A stretch of DNA of 42,811 nt, from assembly GCA_937923465.1 (NCBI GenBank), contig CALDUB010000102.1, positions 1 through 42,811 on the forward strand, written 5' to 3'. Positions 35,784 to 42,811 of this stretch are shown in pieces (the stretch's first letter is position 1; every line of letters begins with the position of its first letter). A program made the position numbers and the translations under genes. Source of the stretch: an uncultured Saprospiraceae bacterium (GTDB lineage Bacteria; Bacteroidota; Bacteroidia; Chitinophagales; Saprospiraceae). Below the pieces are notes generated by a model, which did not search any database, had not been told where the DNA came from, and worked only from the letters and a program-made list of their open reading frames with translations.

Positions 35784-35849
35784 TGAAAGAAAATCATCAG
35801 AAAAAAACAATTTTTAGCTCTTAAATGACTTTTTTATCAGAGTCCGTGT

Positions 35850-37349
35850 CTACTTTCTATAACTAGTCAAAAAATCTGCAATCTTTCTATCATTAGACAA
35901 GCGCGGCACTTTATTCTGTCCACCTAACTTACCTTGAGATTTCATGTAATCCCGAAAAGCATCGCGACGCAAAGGCGTAATCTTCAATGACTGCAAAACC
36001 TTTCCAGTCAACAAATCTTCGTAGTAAATATTCTGCGCTATCATTTCTTTATCGAGTTGCTTGGCAAAATTATCCATATTGTCGGGCATCGTCTCAAATT
36101 CGACGAGCCACTCATGAAAGGGAAGCTCTCCTTTCGTAGGATTAACTTGTGGTGCAACAGTAAATTCAACAATTTTAACCTTAGTATCTTTACTAACTTT
36201 AAGCATTGCCTCTTCGACTTCCTTACCGATAACATGTTCTCCAAAAGCAGAAATAAAATGTTTTATTCGACCACTGATAACTATGCGCGGAGGATTTAAA
36301 CTCACAAATTGAACCGTATCTCCGATATTGTAGCCCCAAAGTCCAGCATTATTATTTAGAATAATTGCATAATTAACACCAATTTCTACATCTTTCAGTG
36401 AAAGACGTGTAGGGTTTTCATTGAAAAACTCTTCGGTAGGAATGAATTCGAAAAAGATACCCGAGTTCACGTTTAAAAGCAAACCTGGTTCCGTTTGGCT
36501 ATCTTGAAATGCTATAAAGCCTTCGGACGCAGGATACGTCTCGACACTATCTACGCGTTTTCCCATGAGTTCCTCTAAGCCTGCCCTATAAGGTTCATAG
36601 TTGACGCCACCAAAGGCAAATACATTGAAATTTGGAAAAATATCTTTGACATATTTTTTCCCTGATACAGCGAGTAGCCTTTCGTAATACATCTGCACCC
36701 AAGGCGGAATACCACTAATCATTCGCATATCTGCTCCCAGCGTCTCTTCAACTATCTTTTCTAATTTTGTTTCCCAATCCTCGATACAGTTGGTTTCATA
36801 ACTAGGCAACTGAGAAGTTTTTAACCAACTAGGGACCATGTGATTACTGATGCCAGATAGCCTGCCCGTTAAAATTCCGTCGACCTTTTCCAGTTCAGGA
36901 CTACCCGAAAGGAAAATTAACTTTCCGTCTATCCAGCTAAAATTATTGGTCTGTGCAGCATAGTTAAATAAGGCATTTCTAGCAGTGCCGAAGTGATTAG
37001 GAATACTATCCTTTGTTAATGGGATGTATTTTGCACCAGAGGTCGTGCCTGATGTTTTAGCAAAATAGGTAGGTAGTCCGCGCCAAAGCACATCTTTTTC
37101 GCCCTTCTTTATCCTTTCAATGTAGGGCTTTAAGGCTTCATAATCGCGTACAGGAACACGCTCACAAAAATCCTGATAAGTCTTTATTTCTGAAAAACTA
37201 TGGTCTTTTCCAAAGGCAGTATTTTTCCCAACTGCAATTAAATCTTGAAAAACACGCTCTTGATAGCTTACTGCATCAGCAGACCACTTTTGAATATCAC
37301 GCGCGATTTTTTTCGCGAACGGTTTAACTGCAAAACTTTTAAAACCCAT
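35850..37349 (-). CDS. GH3-family acyl-acid amido synthetase-like protein
   Basis: The predicted 499-residue member of the ANL-type adenylating superfamily matches GH3 auxin-responsive proteins. It has YQERVFQDLIAVGKNTAFGK near the start, the ATP-binding TSGTTSGAKYIPLT at about 98-111 and the YPASEGFIAFQ block. GYNIGDTVQFVSLNPPRIVISGRIKHFISAFGEHV follows, in pieces of the family's C-terminal core. Plant GH3 enzymes join amino acids to acyl acids; substrates of bacterial members are mostly unknown. Start ATG 37349. Upstream lies a TCATATT-type heptamer array and a 28-bp duplication. Convergent with the PepSY gene. Confidence 0.92.
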   Translation of the reverse strand: MGFKSFAVKPFAKKIARDIQKWSADAVSYQERVFQDLIAVGKNTAFGKDHSFSEIKTYQDFCERVPVRDYEALKPYIERIKKGEKDVLWRGLPTYFAKTSGTTSGAKYIPLTKDSIPNHFGTARNALFNYAAQTNNFSWIDGKLIFLSGSPELEKVDGILTGRLSGISNHMVPSWLKTSQLPSYETNCIEDWETKLEKIVEETLGADMRMISGIPPWVQMYYERLLAVSGKKYVKDIFPNFNVFAFGGVNYEPYRAGLEELMGKRVDSVETYPASEGFIAFQDSQTEPGLLLNVNSGIFFEFIPTEEFFNENPTRLSLKDVEIGVNYAIILNNNAGLWGYNIGDTVQFVSLNPPRIVISGRIKHFISAFGEHVIGKEVEEAMLKVSKDTKVKIVEFTVAPQVNPTKGELPFHEWLVEFETMPDNMDNFAKQLDKEMIAQNIYYEDLLTGKVLQSLKITPLRRDAFRDYMKSQGKLGGQNKVPRLSNDRKIADFLTSYRK

Positions 37350-37355
37350 CTTTTA

Positions 37356-37444
37356 TAAATATGAAATATGAATGGCTAAATATGAAAGAATAATACGAGG
37401 ACGAAGATACTTTGTAAATATGAAATATGAATGGCTAAATATAA
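37356..37444. repeat. Duplicated 28-bp AATATGA heptamer block
   Basis: An identical 28-bp sequence occurs at 37356-37383 and 37415-37442, 31 bp apart. Each copy is itself built of 7-bp AATATGA units (TCATATT on the minus strand) around an ATGGCTA unit. The first copy ends 6 bp before the GH3 start codon on the minus strand. Confidence 0.85.
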
Positions 37445-37445
37445 A

Positions 37446-37480
37446 AAAAGCATTGCCACAAAATGTGACAATGCTTTTTA
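37446..37480 (-). terminator. metF terminator
   Basis: AAAAGCATTG (37446-37455) pairs with CAATGCTTTT (37469-37478), with inner CAC/GTG pairing. It lies just after the metF stop, with a T run on the minus strand. Confidence 0.85.
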
Positions 37481-37505
37481 TCAGTGAGGGAATGTTTATC
37501 ATTTT

Positions 37506-38462
37506 CTAATAAACAGCTTCCGCTACTTTACGAATCGTATCTGCATCTCCCATTGTATAGTAGTGCAAACAAGGTGCACCGCGTTCTTTTAGCTCTTTTG
37601 ACTGTGCAATACACCACTCAATACCCGCTTCTTTCAAATCCGCGCCAGTTTTGGCTTTTTGCATCGCGCTTGCTAAGTCATCAGGAATATCAATATGAAA
37701 CATTCTTGGAATAGAGTTCAGTTGGTATCTTTTTGTTAATGGCTTTAAACCTGGGATAATCGGGACATTAATCCCCATTGCGCGACATTTATCGACAAAA
37801 TTGAAGTAATGCTGATTGTCAAAAAACATCTGAGTGACGATATAGTCGGCACCTGCATCAACTTTAGCCTTTAAAAACATCAAGTCATTATCCAAGTTTG
37901 GAGACTCGAAATGCTTTTCAGGATACCCCGCCACACCTACGCAAAAATCAGAATGCGCACCGTCGTCAATATCCGCATCTAAGTAGATACCTTTGTTCAT
38001 CGCAGTTGTTTGTTCTACGATATCAATGGCAAAAGAATGACCGTTCTTTTCTGGAATAAATTTACCGTCAAACTTTCGAGCGTCACCGCGCAAAGCCAAG
38101 ACATTTTTAATATTCAGAAAATTAAGGTCGATTAAAACGTTTTCCGTTTCTTCTTTTGTAAATCCACCACAAATCAAATGTGGTACAGCATCTACACCAT
38201 AACGGTGCATAATAGCCGCACAAATACCAACAGTTCCTGGGCGTTTGCGGATAGCTACTTTTTCAAAATAGCCACTTTCGCGTTTACGATAAATGAATTC
38301 TTCGCGGTGGTAAGTTACGTCAACGAAGGGTGGTTTGAATTCCATTAGAGGGTCAAGCGTATCAAAAATCGCTTTCATGCTCCCTCCTTTCAATGGTGGT
38401 AAGACTTCAAAACTAATGAGAGTTTGCCCGGCGGCTTTCTCTATATACTCTGTGACTTTCAT
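37506..38462 (-). CDS. metF: Methylenetetrahydrofolate reductase
   Basis: The predicted 318-residue flavoprotein reduces 5,10-methylene-THF to 5-methyl-THF for methionine synthesis. Family blocks are ISFEVLPP near residue 16 (with the catalytic Glu), VDVTYH, VPHLICGGFTKEE, NVLALRGDARK and FCVGVAGYPEKH. DAGADYIVTQMFFDNQHY and VPIIPGLKPLT follow. Length is close to E. coli MetF (about 296) with a slightly longer C-terminus. The start ATG 38462 is first in frame. It shares folate chemistry with glyA. A 198-bp stretch separates it from a TATCTTTG element; I could not recognise a SAM riboswitch in that leader. Confidence 0.96.
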   Translation of the reverse strand: MKVTEYIEKAAGQTLISFEVLPPLKGGSMKAIFDTLDPLMEFKPPFVDVTYHREEFIYRKRESGYFEKVAIRKRPGTVGICAAIMHRYGVDAVPHLICGGFTKEETENVLIDLNFLNIKNVLALRGDARKFDGKFIPEKNGHSFAIDIVEQTTAMNKGIYLDADIDDGAHSDFCVGVAGYPEKHFESPNLDNDLMFLKAKVDAGADYIVTQMFFDNQHYFNFVDKCRAMGINVPIIPGLKPLTKRYQLNSIPRMFHIDIPDDLASAMQKAKTGADLKEAGIEWCIAQSKELKERGAPCLHYYTMGDADTIRKVAEAVY

Positions 38463-38659
38463 ATAAGTTTCTTTAATTCTGAATAATGACTTTAGAATAC
38501 CTCGGAGGGATATTTTTAGAAATATTCATGGTTTTTGAATATAGTTTGAATTCAAAAAAACCGAAAAATTAAATTATGAAGTTCTTTAACAAATTCATGA
38601 AATTTGAGAAAAAACAACTATGAAAACGACACAGGGCTTTCAAAATTAATAATGAAGTG

Positions 38660-38667
38660 CAAAGATA
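38660..38667 (-). promoter_or_regulatory. Candidate -7 element of metF
   Basis: Reads TATCTTTG on the minus strand, a TAnnTTTG match followed by GCA. It implies a leader of about 190 nt. No -33 box is clear. Confidence 0.4.
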
Positions 38668-38775
38668 AGGAATTTGGAGAAAAAATGAAAGAATTTATAC
38701 TAACTGAAAATCATTATTTCGTAATAATATTTAGATGTAATATGATGTGGTGTGAAAAGTCCATTTAGTAAAATA

Positions 38776-38844
38776 GGTCGAAAGGTCAAAGACCCTCCGA
38801 CCCGTGTCGTACAGTTATATACTGCCCTAGGCATAAATGCCTAG
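38776..38844. repeat. Two hairpins downstream of gatB
   Basis: A nested hairpin pairs GGTCG with CGACC (38776-38780, 38798-38802) around GGTC/GACC (38784-38787, 38791-38794). A second pairs CTAGGCAT (38827-38834) with ATGCCTAG (38837-38844), though the innermost pair cannot close. They lie beyond the probable gatB terminator. Function is unknown. Confidence 0.45.
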
Positions 38845-38850
38845 AACAAA

Positions 38851-38878
38851 ATGCTTTTGGATTAAATCTTAAAAGCAT
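38851..38878 (-). terminator. Probable gatB terminator
   Basis: ATGCTTTT (38851-38858) pairs with AAAAGCAT (38871-38878), with a 12-nt centre that can add two G-U pairs. On the minus strand it is followed by TTTGTT. Confidence 0.6.
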
Positions 38879-38892
38879 AGAGCCAAAAACAA

Positions 38893-40341
38893 TTATCCTT
38901 CCAATTTCTTTCGCAAAATGGCATTCGCTTCTTTGGGGTTGGCTTTACCTTTGGATAGCTTCATGAGCTCACCCATAAAAAAACCAATAAGACCTTTTTT
39001 ACCCTTACGATATACGGCGACTTTGTCTGGATACTTCTCCAAAAGTTCGTCTGCTAGGTCAGAAAGAAAATCACTATCAGAGGATTGAATTAAATTCATT
39101 TTTTCTGCTAAATCAGCAACTGGCGTATCTGAGTTTTTCCAAATCTCTGGAAATAACTTTTGACTAGCTACAGAGTTACTCACTTTGTCCGCTGCTACTA
39201 AATCTAATAATTCTGAAAAACGCTCGACAGGAAAATTGACTTCTGTGTCCGTCAAATCGTTCTCTGCTAAATAAGGACGCACTTTGTCGATTAATAGATT
39301 TGCACAGGCTTTGTAATTATCATGCTTTTTGCATAATTCCAACATTAAGAAAGCAATATTTTTCTCTTCCGTCAGTATTTTCGTATCGTAATCTGATAAT
39401 TGAAACTCCTGAGTGAACTTCTCATATAATTCCCAAGGCAAAGCAGGCATTTCAGACTTGATACGCGCTAATTCTTCTGGAGAAATAACTATCGGCGGTA
39501 AATCTGGGTCTGGAAAATAACGATAATCATGCGCGTCTTCTTTATCACGCAAGGGCGATGTCGTACCTGTCACACTGTCAAACTGCAAAGTTTGTTGTCT
39601 GACTTTTCCTCCCTTCTCTACTAGTTTAATCTGACGTTTTGTTTCAAAGTCAATTGCTTTACGCGCGAAGCGCATAGAATTCATATTCTTTACTTCACAA
39701 CGCGCAAAAAGTTCCTGCGAACCCATAGGACGTATTGATACATTACAATCACAGCGCATCGAACCATGTTCCATATTCCCGTCAGAAATATCGAGCCAAC
39801 GTACCAAACGCCGTAGCGTATTCATAAATGCATCTACTTCTTCTCCTGAACGCAAATCAGGCTCACTCACCACTTCAACCAAGGGAACTCCTGCGCGATT
39901 CAAATCCACCATAGAGTTTTTTGAGTCCAAATCATGAATAGATTTGCCCGCATCTTCCTCCATATGAATGTGGTGTAGTTCCACATTCTTTACCGTCCCG
40001 TCTGCTAATCGAATAGGCACATAGCCACCAACTGAAATAGGCGCATTGTCCTGTGTTATCTGATAACCTTTGGGTAAATCAGTATAGAAGTAATTTTTGC
40101 GGTCGAAATTATTCGTCAGGTTTATTTTAGCATTTAGAGCTAAACTTAGTTTTACTGCATATTCAATCTGAGTCTTGTTTAACTTCGGTAAGGTACCTGG
40201 GTGACCCAATGAAATCGCACTTATATGCGTATTAGGCGCACCACCAAATCGTGCGTCATCTCCACAAAAGGCCTTGCTCTTTGTTCCCAATTGGATATGG
40301 GTCTCTAAGCCGATAATCGTTTCGTATTTTTTACTTGACAT
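38893..40341 (-). CDS. gatB: Asp-tRNA(Asn)/Glu-tRNA(Gln) amidotransferase subunit B
   Basis: The predicted 482-residue full-length GatB carries out the kinase/tRNA-binding step of the GatCAB amidotransferase that makes Gln-tRNA(Gln) or Asn-tRNA(Asn). Signatures are ETIIGLETHIQLGTKSKAFC at the start, then GHPGTLPKLN, FDRKNYFYTDLPKGYQITQ, and DLNRAGVPLVEVVSEPD. LRDKEDAHDYRYFPDPDLPP follows, and the C-terminal YqeY-like tail ends in KGKANPKEANAILRKKLEG. gatA and gatC are not in the window, so the subunits are dispersed. Start ATG 40341; a minus-strand TCTAANN array lies just upstream. Confidence 0.97.
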   Translation of the reverse strand: MSSKKYETIIGLETHIQLGTKSKAFCGDDARFGGAPNTHISAISLGHPGTLPKLNKTQIEYAVKLSLALNAKINLTNNFDRKNYFYTDLPKGYQITQDNAPISVGGYVPIRLADGTVKNVELHHIHMEEDAGKSIHDLDSKNSMVDLNRAGVPLVEVVSEPDLRSGEEVDAFMNTLRRLVRWLDISDGNMEHGSMRCDCNVSIRPMGSQELFARCEVKNMNSMRFARKAIDFETKRQIKLVEKGGKVRQQTLQFDSVTGTTSPLRDKEDAHDYRYFPDPDLPPIVISPEELARIKSEMPALPWELYEKFTQEFQLSDYDTKILTEEKNIAFLMLELCKKHDNYKACANLLIDKVRPYLAENDLTDTEVNFPVERFSELLDLVAADKVSNSVASQKLFPEIWKNSDTPVADLAEKMNLIQSSDSDFLSDLADELLEKYPDKVAVYRKGKKGLIGFFMGELMKLSKGKANPKEANAILRKKLEG

Positions 40342-40357
40342 AAGTCTTTTGAGATTT

Positions 40358-40385
40358 TAGACGTTAGATATTAGACGCTAGATTC
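40358..40385 (-). repeat. TCTAANN heptamer array upstream of gatB
   Basis: Four 7-bp units (TTAGACG, TTAGATA, TTAGACG, CTAGATT on the plus strand) lie 16 bp before the gatB ATG on the minus strand. Confidence 0.8.
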
Positions 40386-40494
40386 CGTATTTTCTTTGTA
40401 CGACGTGTAAATATCCTATGTCTTTTCTATGCAAATCTTCCTAAAATAGTATCTTAAATGATGTAGAATTTCTATATTTTAAACTAACAGGTTA

Positions 40495-40556
40495 TTAGAT
40501 TTTAGGTGAAAAGTCCTATAATTTAGACTCTAATATCTAACATCTTTAGTCTCCAA
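40495..40556. repeat. Opposed heptamer units in the gatB/P-domain gap
   Basis: Two TTAGANN-type units (40495-40508) face four TCTAANN-type units (40529-40556). The second group is opposite in sense to the array next to gatB. Confidence 0.7.
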
Positions 40557-40590
40557 TGCGAATAACGGCGTTTTTTGACAAAAAATAACC

Positions 40591-40620
40591 GTTTTCTCTA
40601 TACGTTTTATCGTAAATTTG
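40591..40620 (+). promoter_or_regulatory. Candidate promoter of the P-domain protein gene
   Basis: TAAATTTG (40613-40620) with GTTTT (40591-40595) 17 bp upstream. The leader of about 155 nt includes the 40676-40755 arrays. Confidence 0.45.
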
Positions 40621-40675
40621 AGTTTCAATTACGGCTGCCAACATTAAGCAGCGATTTTCGTTGAAAAGAACTCTT

Positions 40676-40755
40676 TTAGTTAATGGTTATTGTATTATTA
40701 TCTAGTTTGAAAAAATAACGAATAATATAGTAACTAATAACTAACTCATTAACCG
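40676..40755. repeat. Opposed TAACCAA-type heptamer arrays
   Basis: 40676-40703 (TTAGTTA, ATGGTTA and variants) and 40714-40755 (AATAACG, TAATAAC, TAACTCA and variants) are 7-bp-period arrays in opposite senses. They end 26 bp before the ATG at 40782. Confidence 0.65.
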
Positions 40756-40781
40756 ATTTTAAGAAAGCTATCGCAAATTAT

Positions 40782-42811
40782 ATGCGTAATACTGTAGTCC
40801 TGTTTTTAACTTTTCTATTGGCAATTCTATTTGCCTCACCCCTCGCTGCCCAAAATTGTGGTTGTATCGAGGAAGAAAATTGCCCTGAAACTATTGCTCC
40901 TGTCTCTAATTTTAATGTTTGCTATACATTTACAGACGCCTTTAATGGTGATTTGTCAGACCCTGCGCAAGGGGTTTGTGGCGTAAATCTAGCATTTACG
41001 CATGATTATATTTGGGATTTAGAAATGACACTCATTTCTCCAAATGGAACCGAAGTGATGCTCGTCGGAGAGGATACAATGGGAACGGGAGGAACGACTT
41101 TTACTTCTTGGGATGTGCAATTTGTCGGTTGCGGAGATGTTGCAGTGCCTGACGGAACTCTTGAACCTGTCTGGACAAATGACCAAAATTGGCCATTTAT
41201 TGGGGCTATCGGTGGTTCTTATTATCCTGTAGCAGGCGGTTGTTTAGAAAATTTTAATAGTGGTCCCGTTAATGGAGAATGGTGTATTGAAGTGAATAGT
41301 GCCTCTTTTACGGGAGGAACGCTTTTAGACTTTGAAGTTCTATTATGTGACCAAAGCGGTATTTTTTGCTGTGATGCGAATGGAGGAGACTTAGATGAGG
41401 AATTGGTTACTTGTGAAGGCGATGAGAGTTTGGTACTTGATTTAGAAGTTGAATATACTAATCTTGCCCCTGATGCCACTCTGTATGGTTATACATTTTT
41501 GATAGGAGAAGTCGGTGGATTGCTTTTAGAAGTAAATGAAAATCCTGACTTGACTGGCTATGCCGCGGGGACTTATGAGGTCTGTGGTTTGTCCTATGAT
41601 TTGGCAGAAGATGCTTTGGTTCCAATAGCCGACGGTATCCTGACGATGCAAGATATTAAAGACGACCTGAATGGTCTAAATCCTTCTTTTTGCGCTTCGC
41701 TTTCTGATGATTGTTATCCTGTGACGATTGGTGCACCGCCTCTGCCTATGGCTCTTTTAGATACGATTTGTATCGGGCAGGATTATGAGATTGGAGATAG
41801 TACTTTTTCTGAAGCTGGAGATTATGATGTCATTTTTAATTCGTTTTTTGATTGTGACTCTTTGGTGAATTTGACTCTGGTAGTTTTACCAATAGATACT
41901 GCTTACATCATTGAGACGATTTGCCTTGGAGATAGCCTAGTCGTTTCAGATAGTGTTTTTTATGCGACAGGAAATTATGAAGTCTATCTCGATGATGTTT
42001 CTCGCTGCGATAGTACTTATTTGGTAGATTTAACGGTGCTTGAACCGGTTGTTGAGAATGTTGTAGCGACAATTTGTGAAGGGGAGTCTTATGAAGTGGG
42101 ATTGATGTCTTACAACACGACGGGAATGTACACCGATACGATATCGTCTGTGTTGACGGGTTGTGATAGTATTGTGAATTTAGATTTGGAAGTTATAATT
42201 GTTAATGCAGAAGTTGTGCCTCCCGAAAGTCTAACTTGTGAAAACCCTGTCATTACTTTGGACGGTACACTTTCTTCTGATGAAGCAGGTACAACTTATG
42301 AATGGACAGAATTCGCTGGTGGAAATATTCTACCACCAAATGACCAAGCTACTGTCCAAGTAAGTGATAATGGTCTCTATAAATTTAAAGTAACTCGTTT
42401 TGGTTGTTCTGATTCTGTTTTTGTTAATGTGCTACAACTGGACGGTATTCCGACTGCTGATGCGGGCGCGACGGATAGTTTAACCTGTTCGATTATAGAC
42501 ATTCAACTAGACGGTACAGCTTCAGAAATGGGAACCGATATTGTTTATAGCTGGTTTACGGATGACGGAAGTATCACCGAAAATGAAAATGCCTTAACTC
42601 CAACGATAAATTTTGCGCCAGCTACTTATTCTCTTTCCGTTTTAGACACAGTGACAGGTTGTGCGGATACTTCTTCTGTATTTATTTCCTTGTCAAATGA
42701 GACTCCTATGGTTGATGCGGGAAATAATCTAGAATTGACCTGTACCGAAACGACGGTTTTATTAGATGGCAGTAGCAGTTATATTGGAGATGATTTTACT
42801 TATGTTTGGAC
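40782..42811 (+). CDS. Secreted P-domain and Ig-like-repeat protein (3' truncated by window end)
   Basis: The frame is open from ATG 40782 to the window edge (676 codons seen, no stop). The signal peptide is MRNTVVLFLTFLLAILFASPLAAQ. Residues about 40-170 match a proprotein-convertase P-domain (FTHDYIWDLEMTLISPNGTE, GTGGTTFTSWDV, NGEWCIEV). A Cys-rich segment of about 150 residues follows (FCCDANGGDLDEELVTCEGD). Then come short repeats of the CxGxSYxVG...Y..TGxY kind (DTICIGQDYEIGDSTFSEAG and two more), and then PKD/Ig-like modules starting LTCENPVITLDG and repeating about every 85-90 residues (SLTCSIIDIQLDG, ELTCTETTVLLDG). Probably a T9SS cargo, but its C-terminal sorting domain would lie outside the window. 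Confidence 0.9.
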   Translation, partial: MRNTVVLFLTFLLAILFASPLAAQNCGCIEEENCPETIAPVSNFNVCYTFTDAFNGDLSDPAQGVCGVNLAFTHDYIWDLEMTLISPNGTEVMLVGEDTMGTGGTTFTSWDVQFVGCGDVAVPDGTLEPVWTNDQNWPFIGAIGGSYYPVAGGCLENFNSGPVNGEWCIEVNSASFTGGTLLDFEVLLCDQSGIFCCDANGGDLDEELVTCEGDESLVLDLEVEYTNLAPDATLYGYTFLIGEVGGLLLEVNENPDLTGYAAGTYEVCGLSYDLAEDALVPIADGILTMQDIKDDLNGLNPSFCASLSDDCYPVTIGAPPLPMALLDTICIGQDYEIGDSTFSEAGDYDVIFNSFFDCDSLVNLTLVVLPIDTAYIIETICLGDSLVVSDSVFYATGNYEVYLDDVSRCDSTYLVDLTVLEPVVENVVATICEGESYEVGLMSYNTTGMYTDTISSVLTGCDSIVNLDLEVIIVNAEVVPPESLTCENPVITLDGTLSSDEAGTTYEWTEFAGGNILPPNDQATVQVSDNGLYKFKVTRFGCSDSVFVNVLQLDGIPTADAGATDSLTCSIIDIQLDGTASEMGTDIVYSWFTDDGSITENENALTPTINFAPATYSLSVLDTVTGCADTSSVFISLSNETPMVDAGNNLELTCTETTVLLDGSSSYIGDDFTYVW

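Larger units (their letters stand above)
38463..38892. other. Intergenic region between gatB (upstream) and metF
   Basis: 430 bp. Its left part is the AT-rich metF leader with a candidate promoter (38660-38667). The right part (38776-38878) holds three successive hairpins downstream of gatB. No gene or tRNA is seen. Confidence 0.5.
40342..40781. other. Divergent intergenic region between gatB and the P-domain gene
   Basis: 440 bp without a gene. It contains heptamer arrays near both starts (40358-40385, 40495-40556, 40676-40755) and a TAAATTTG element (40613-40620). Confidence 0.5.

Noticed and set aside
37356-37442. Minimal CRISPR-like array (two 28-bp repeats, 31-bp spacer)
   Set aside because: Only two copies; the repeat itself is a run of AT-rich heptamers of the kind found elsewhere in the window, and there are no cas genes or leader.
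38463-38659. SAM riboswitch in the metF leader
   Set aside because: The leader is AT-rich and I could not find the paired helices or conserved segments of SAM riboswitch classes; a covariance-model search would decide.
38770-38880. tRNA gene in the hairpin cluster after gatB
   Set aside because: No acceptor stem/T-arm arrangement and no GTTCRA-like T loop; the hairpins are sequential rather than a cloverleaf.

Overview
The window looks like chromosomal DNA of a Bacteroidota bacterium, probably a gliding marine or aquatic lineage; Saprospiria is plausible but not proven. The evidence is: low G+C by eye; a giant secreted protein ending in a type IX secretion (T9SS) type B sorting domain, followed by a PorP/SprF protein; promoter-like TAnnTTTG elements (three are TACCTTTG); A-rich leaders without clear Shine-Dalgarno sequences; and families largely confined to this phylum (DUF2911, DUF4286, DUF6089). 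I see no prophage, plasmid, rRNA, tRNA or cas genes. Most genes are single-gene units with their own hairpin terminators.

Layout. 1-10.3 kb: tail of an unidentified gene, a small membrane protein, a secreted metallophosphoesterase, glyA, a PH-like membrane protein, a TM2-TPR-SHOCT protein, a CBS-pair protein, an unknown one-helix membrane protein, a DUF2911 protein, a YkvA/DUF1232 protein and inorganic pyrophosphatase. 10.3-13.0 kb: a 156-bp MITE-like element, a polysaccharide deacetylase and gltX. 13.4-21.4 kb: a ~2250-residue HYR/Ig adhesin and its PorP/SprF partner. 21.5-30.9 kb: DinB-like protein, rhomboid protease, DUF6089 barrel, aspS, a small lipoprotein, a DUF4286 protein, a ~1000-residue OmpA/PD40 protein and a MerT-like transporter fused to a Cys-rich domain. 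31-35.8 kb: recN, a PaaE-type flavin/2Fe-2S reductase divergent from an AlkB-type alkane monooxygenase, and a PepSY-TM protein. 35.8-42.8 kb: a GH3-family protein, metF, gatB, and the start of a second secreted protein (P-domain plus Ig-like repeats) that runs off the window.

How genes fit together. glyA and metF both serve one-carbon folate metabolism. gltX, aspS and gatB point to tRNA-dependent amidation of Glu-tRNA(Gln) and/or Asp-tRNA(Asn). The adhesin, PorP/SprF, OmpA/PD40 protein and P-domain protein belong to the T9SS/cell-surface theme. The AlkB-like oxygenase and the divergent reductase could form a two-protein hydroxylase.

The most unusual non-coding signal is a set of degenerate short-period arrays. 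Units are 7 bp (TCTAANN, TCATATT or TAACCAA types) or about 9 bp (GTTNGAANN type). They occur in about ten intergenic regions, none was seen in a gene, and many end just before a start codon or form inverted pairs. I know of no name for them. A single MITE-like element with ~30-bp terminal inverted repeats and a 5-bp target duplication sits exactly at the stop codon of the deacetylase gene.
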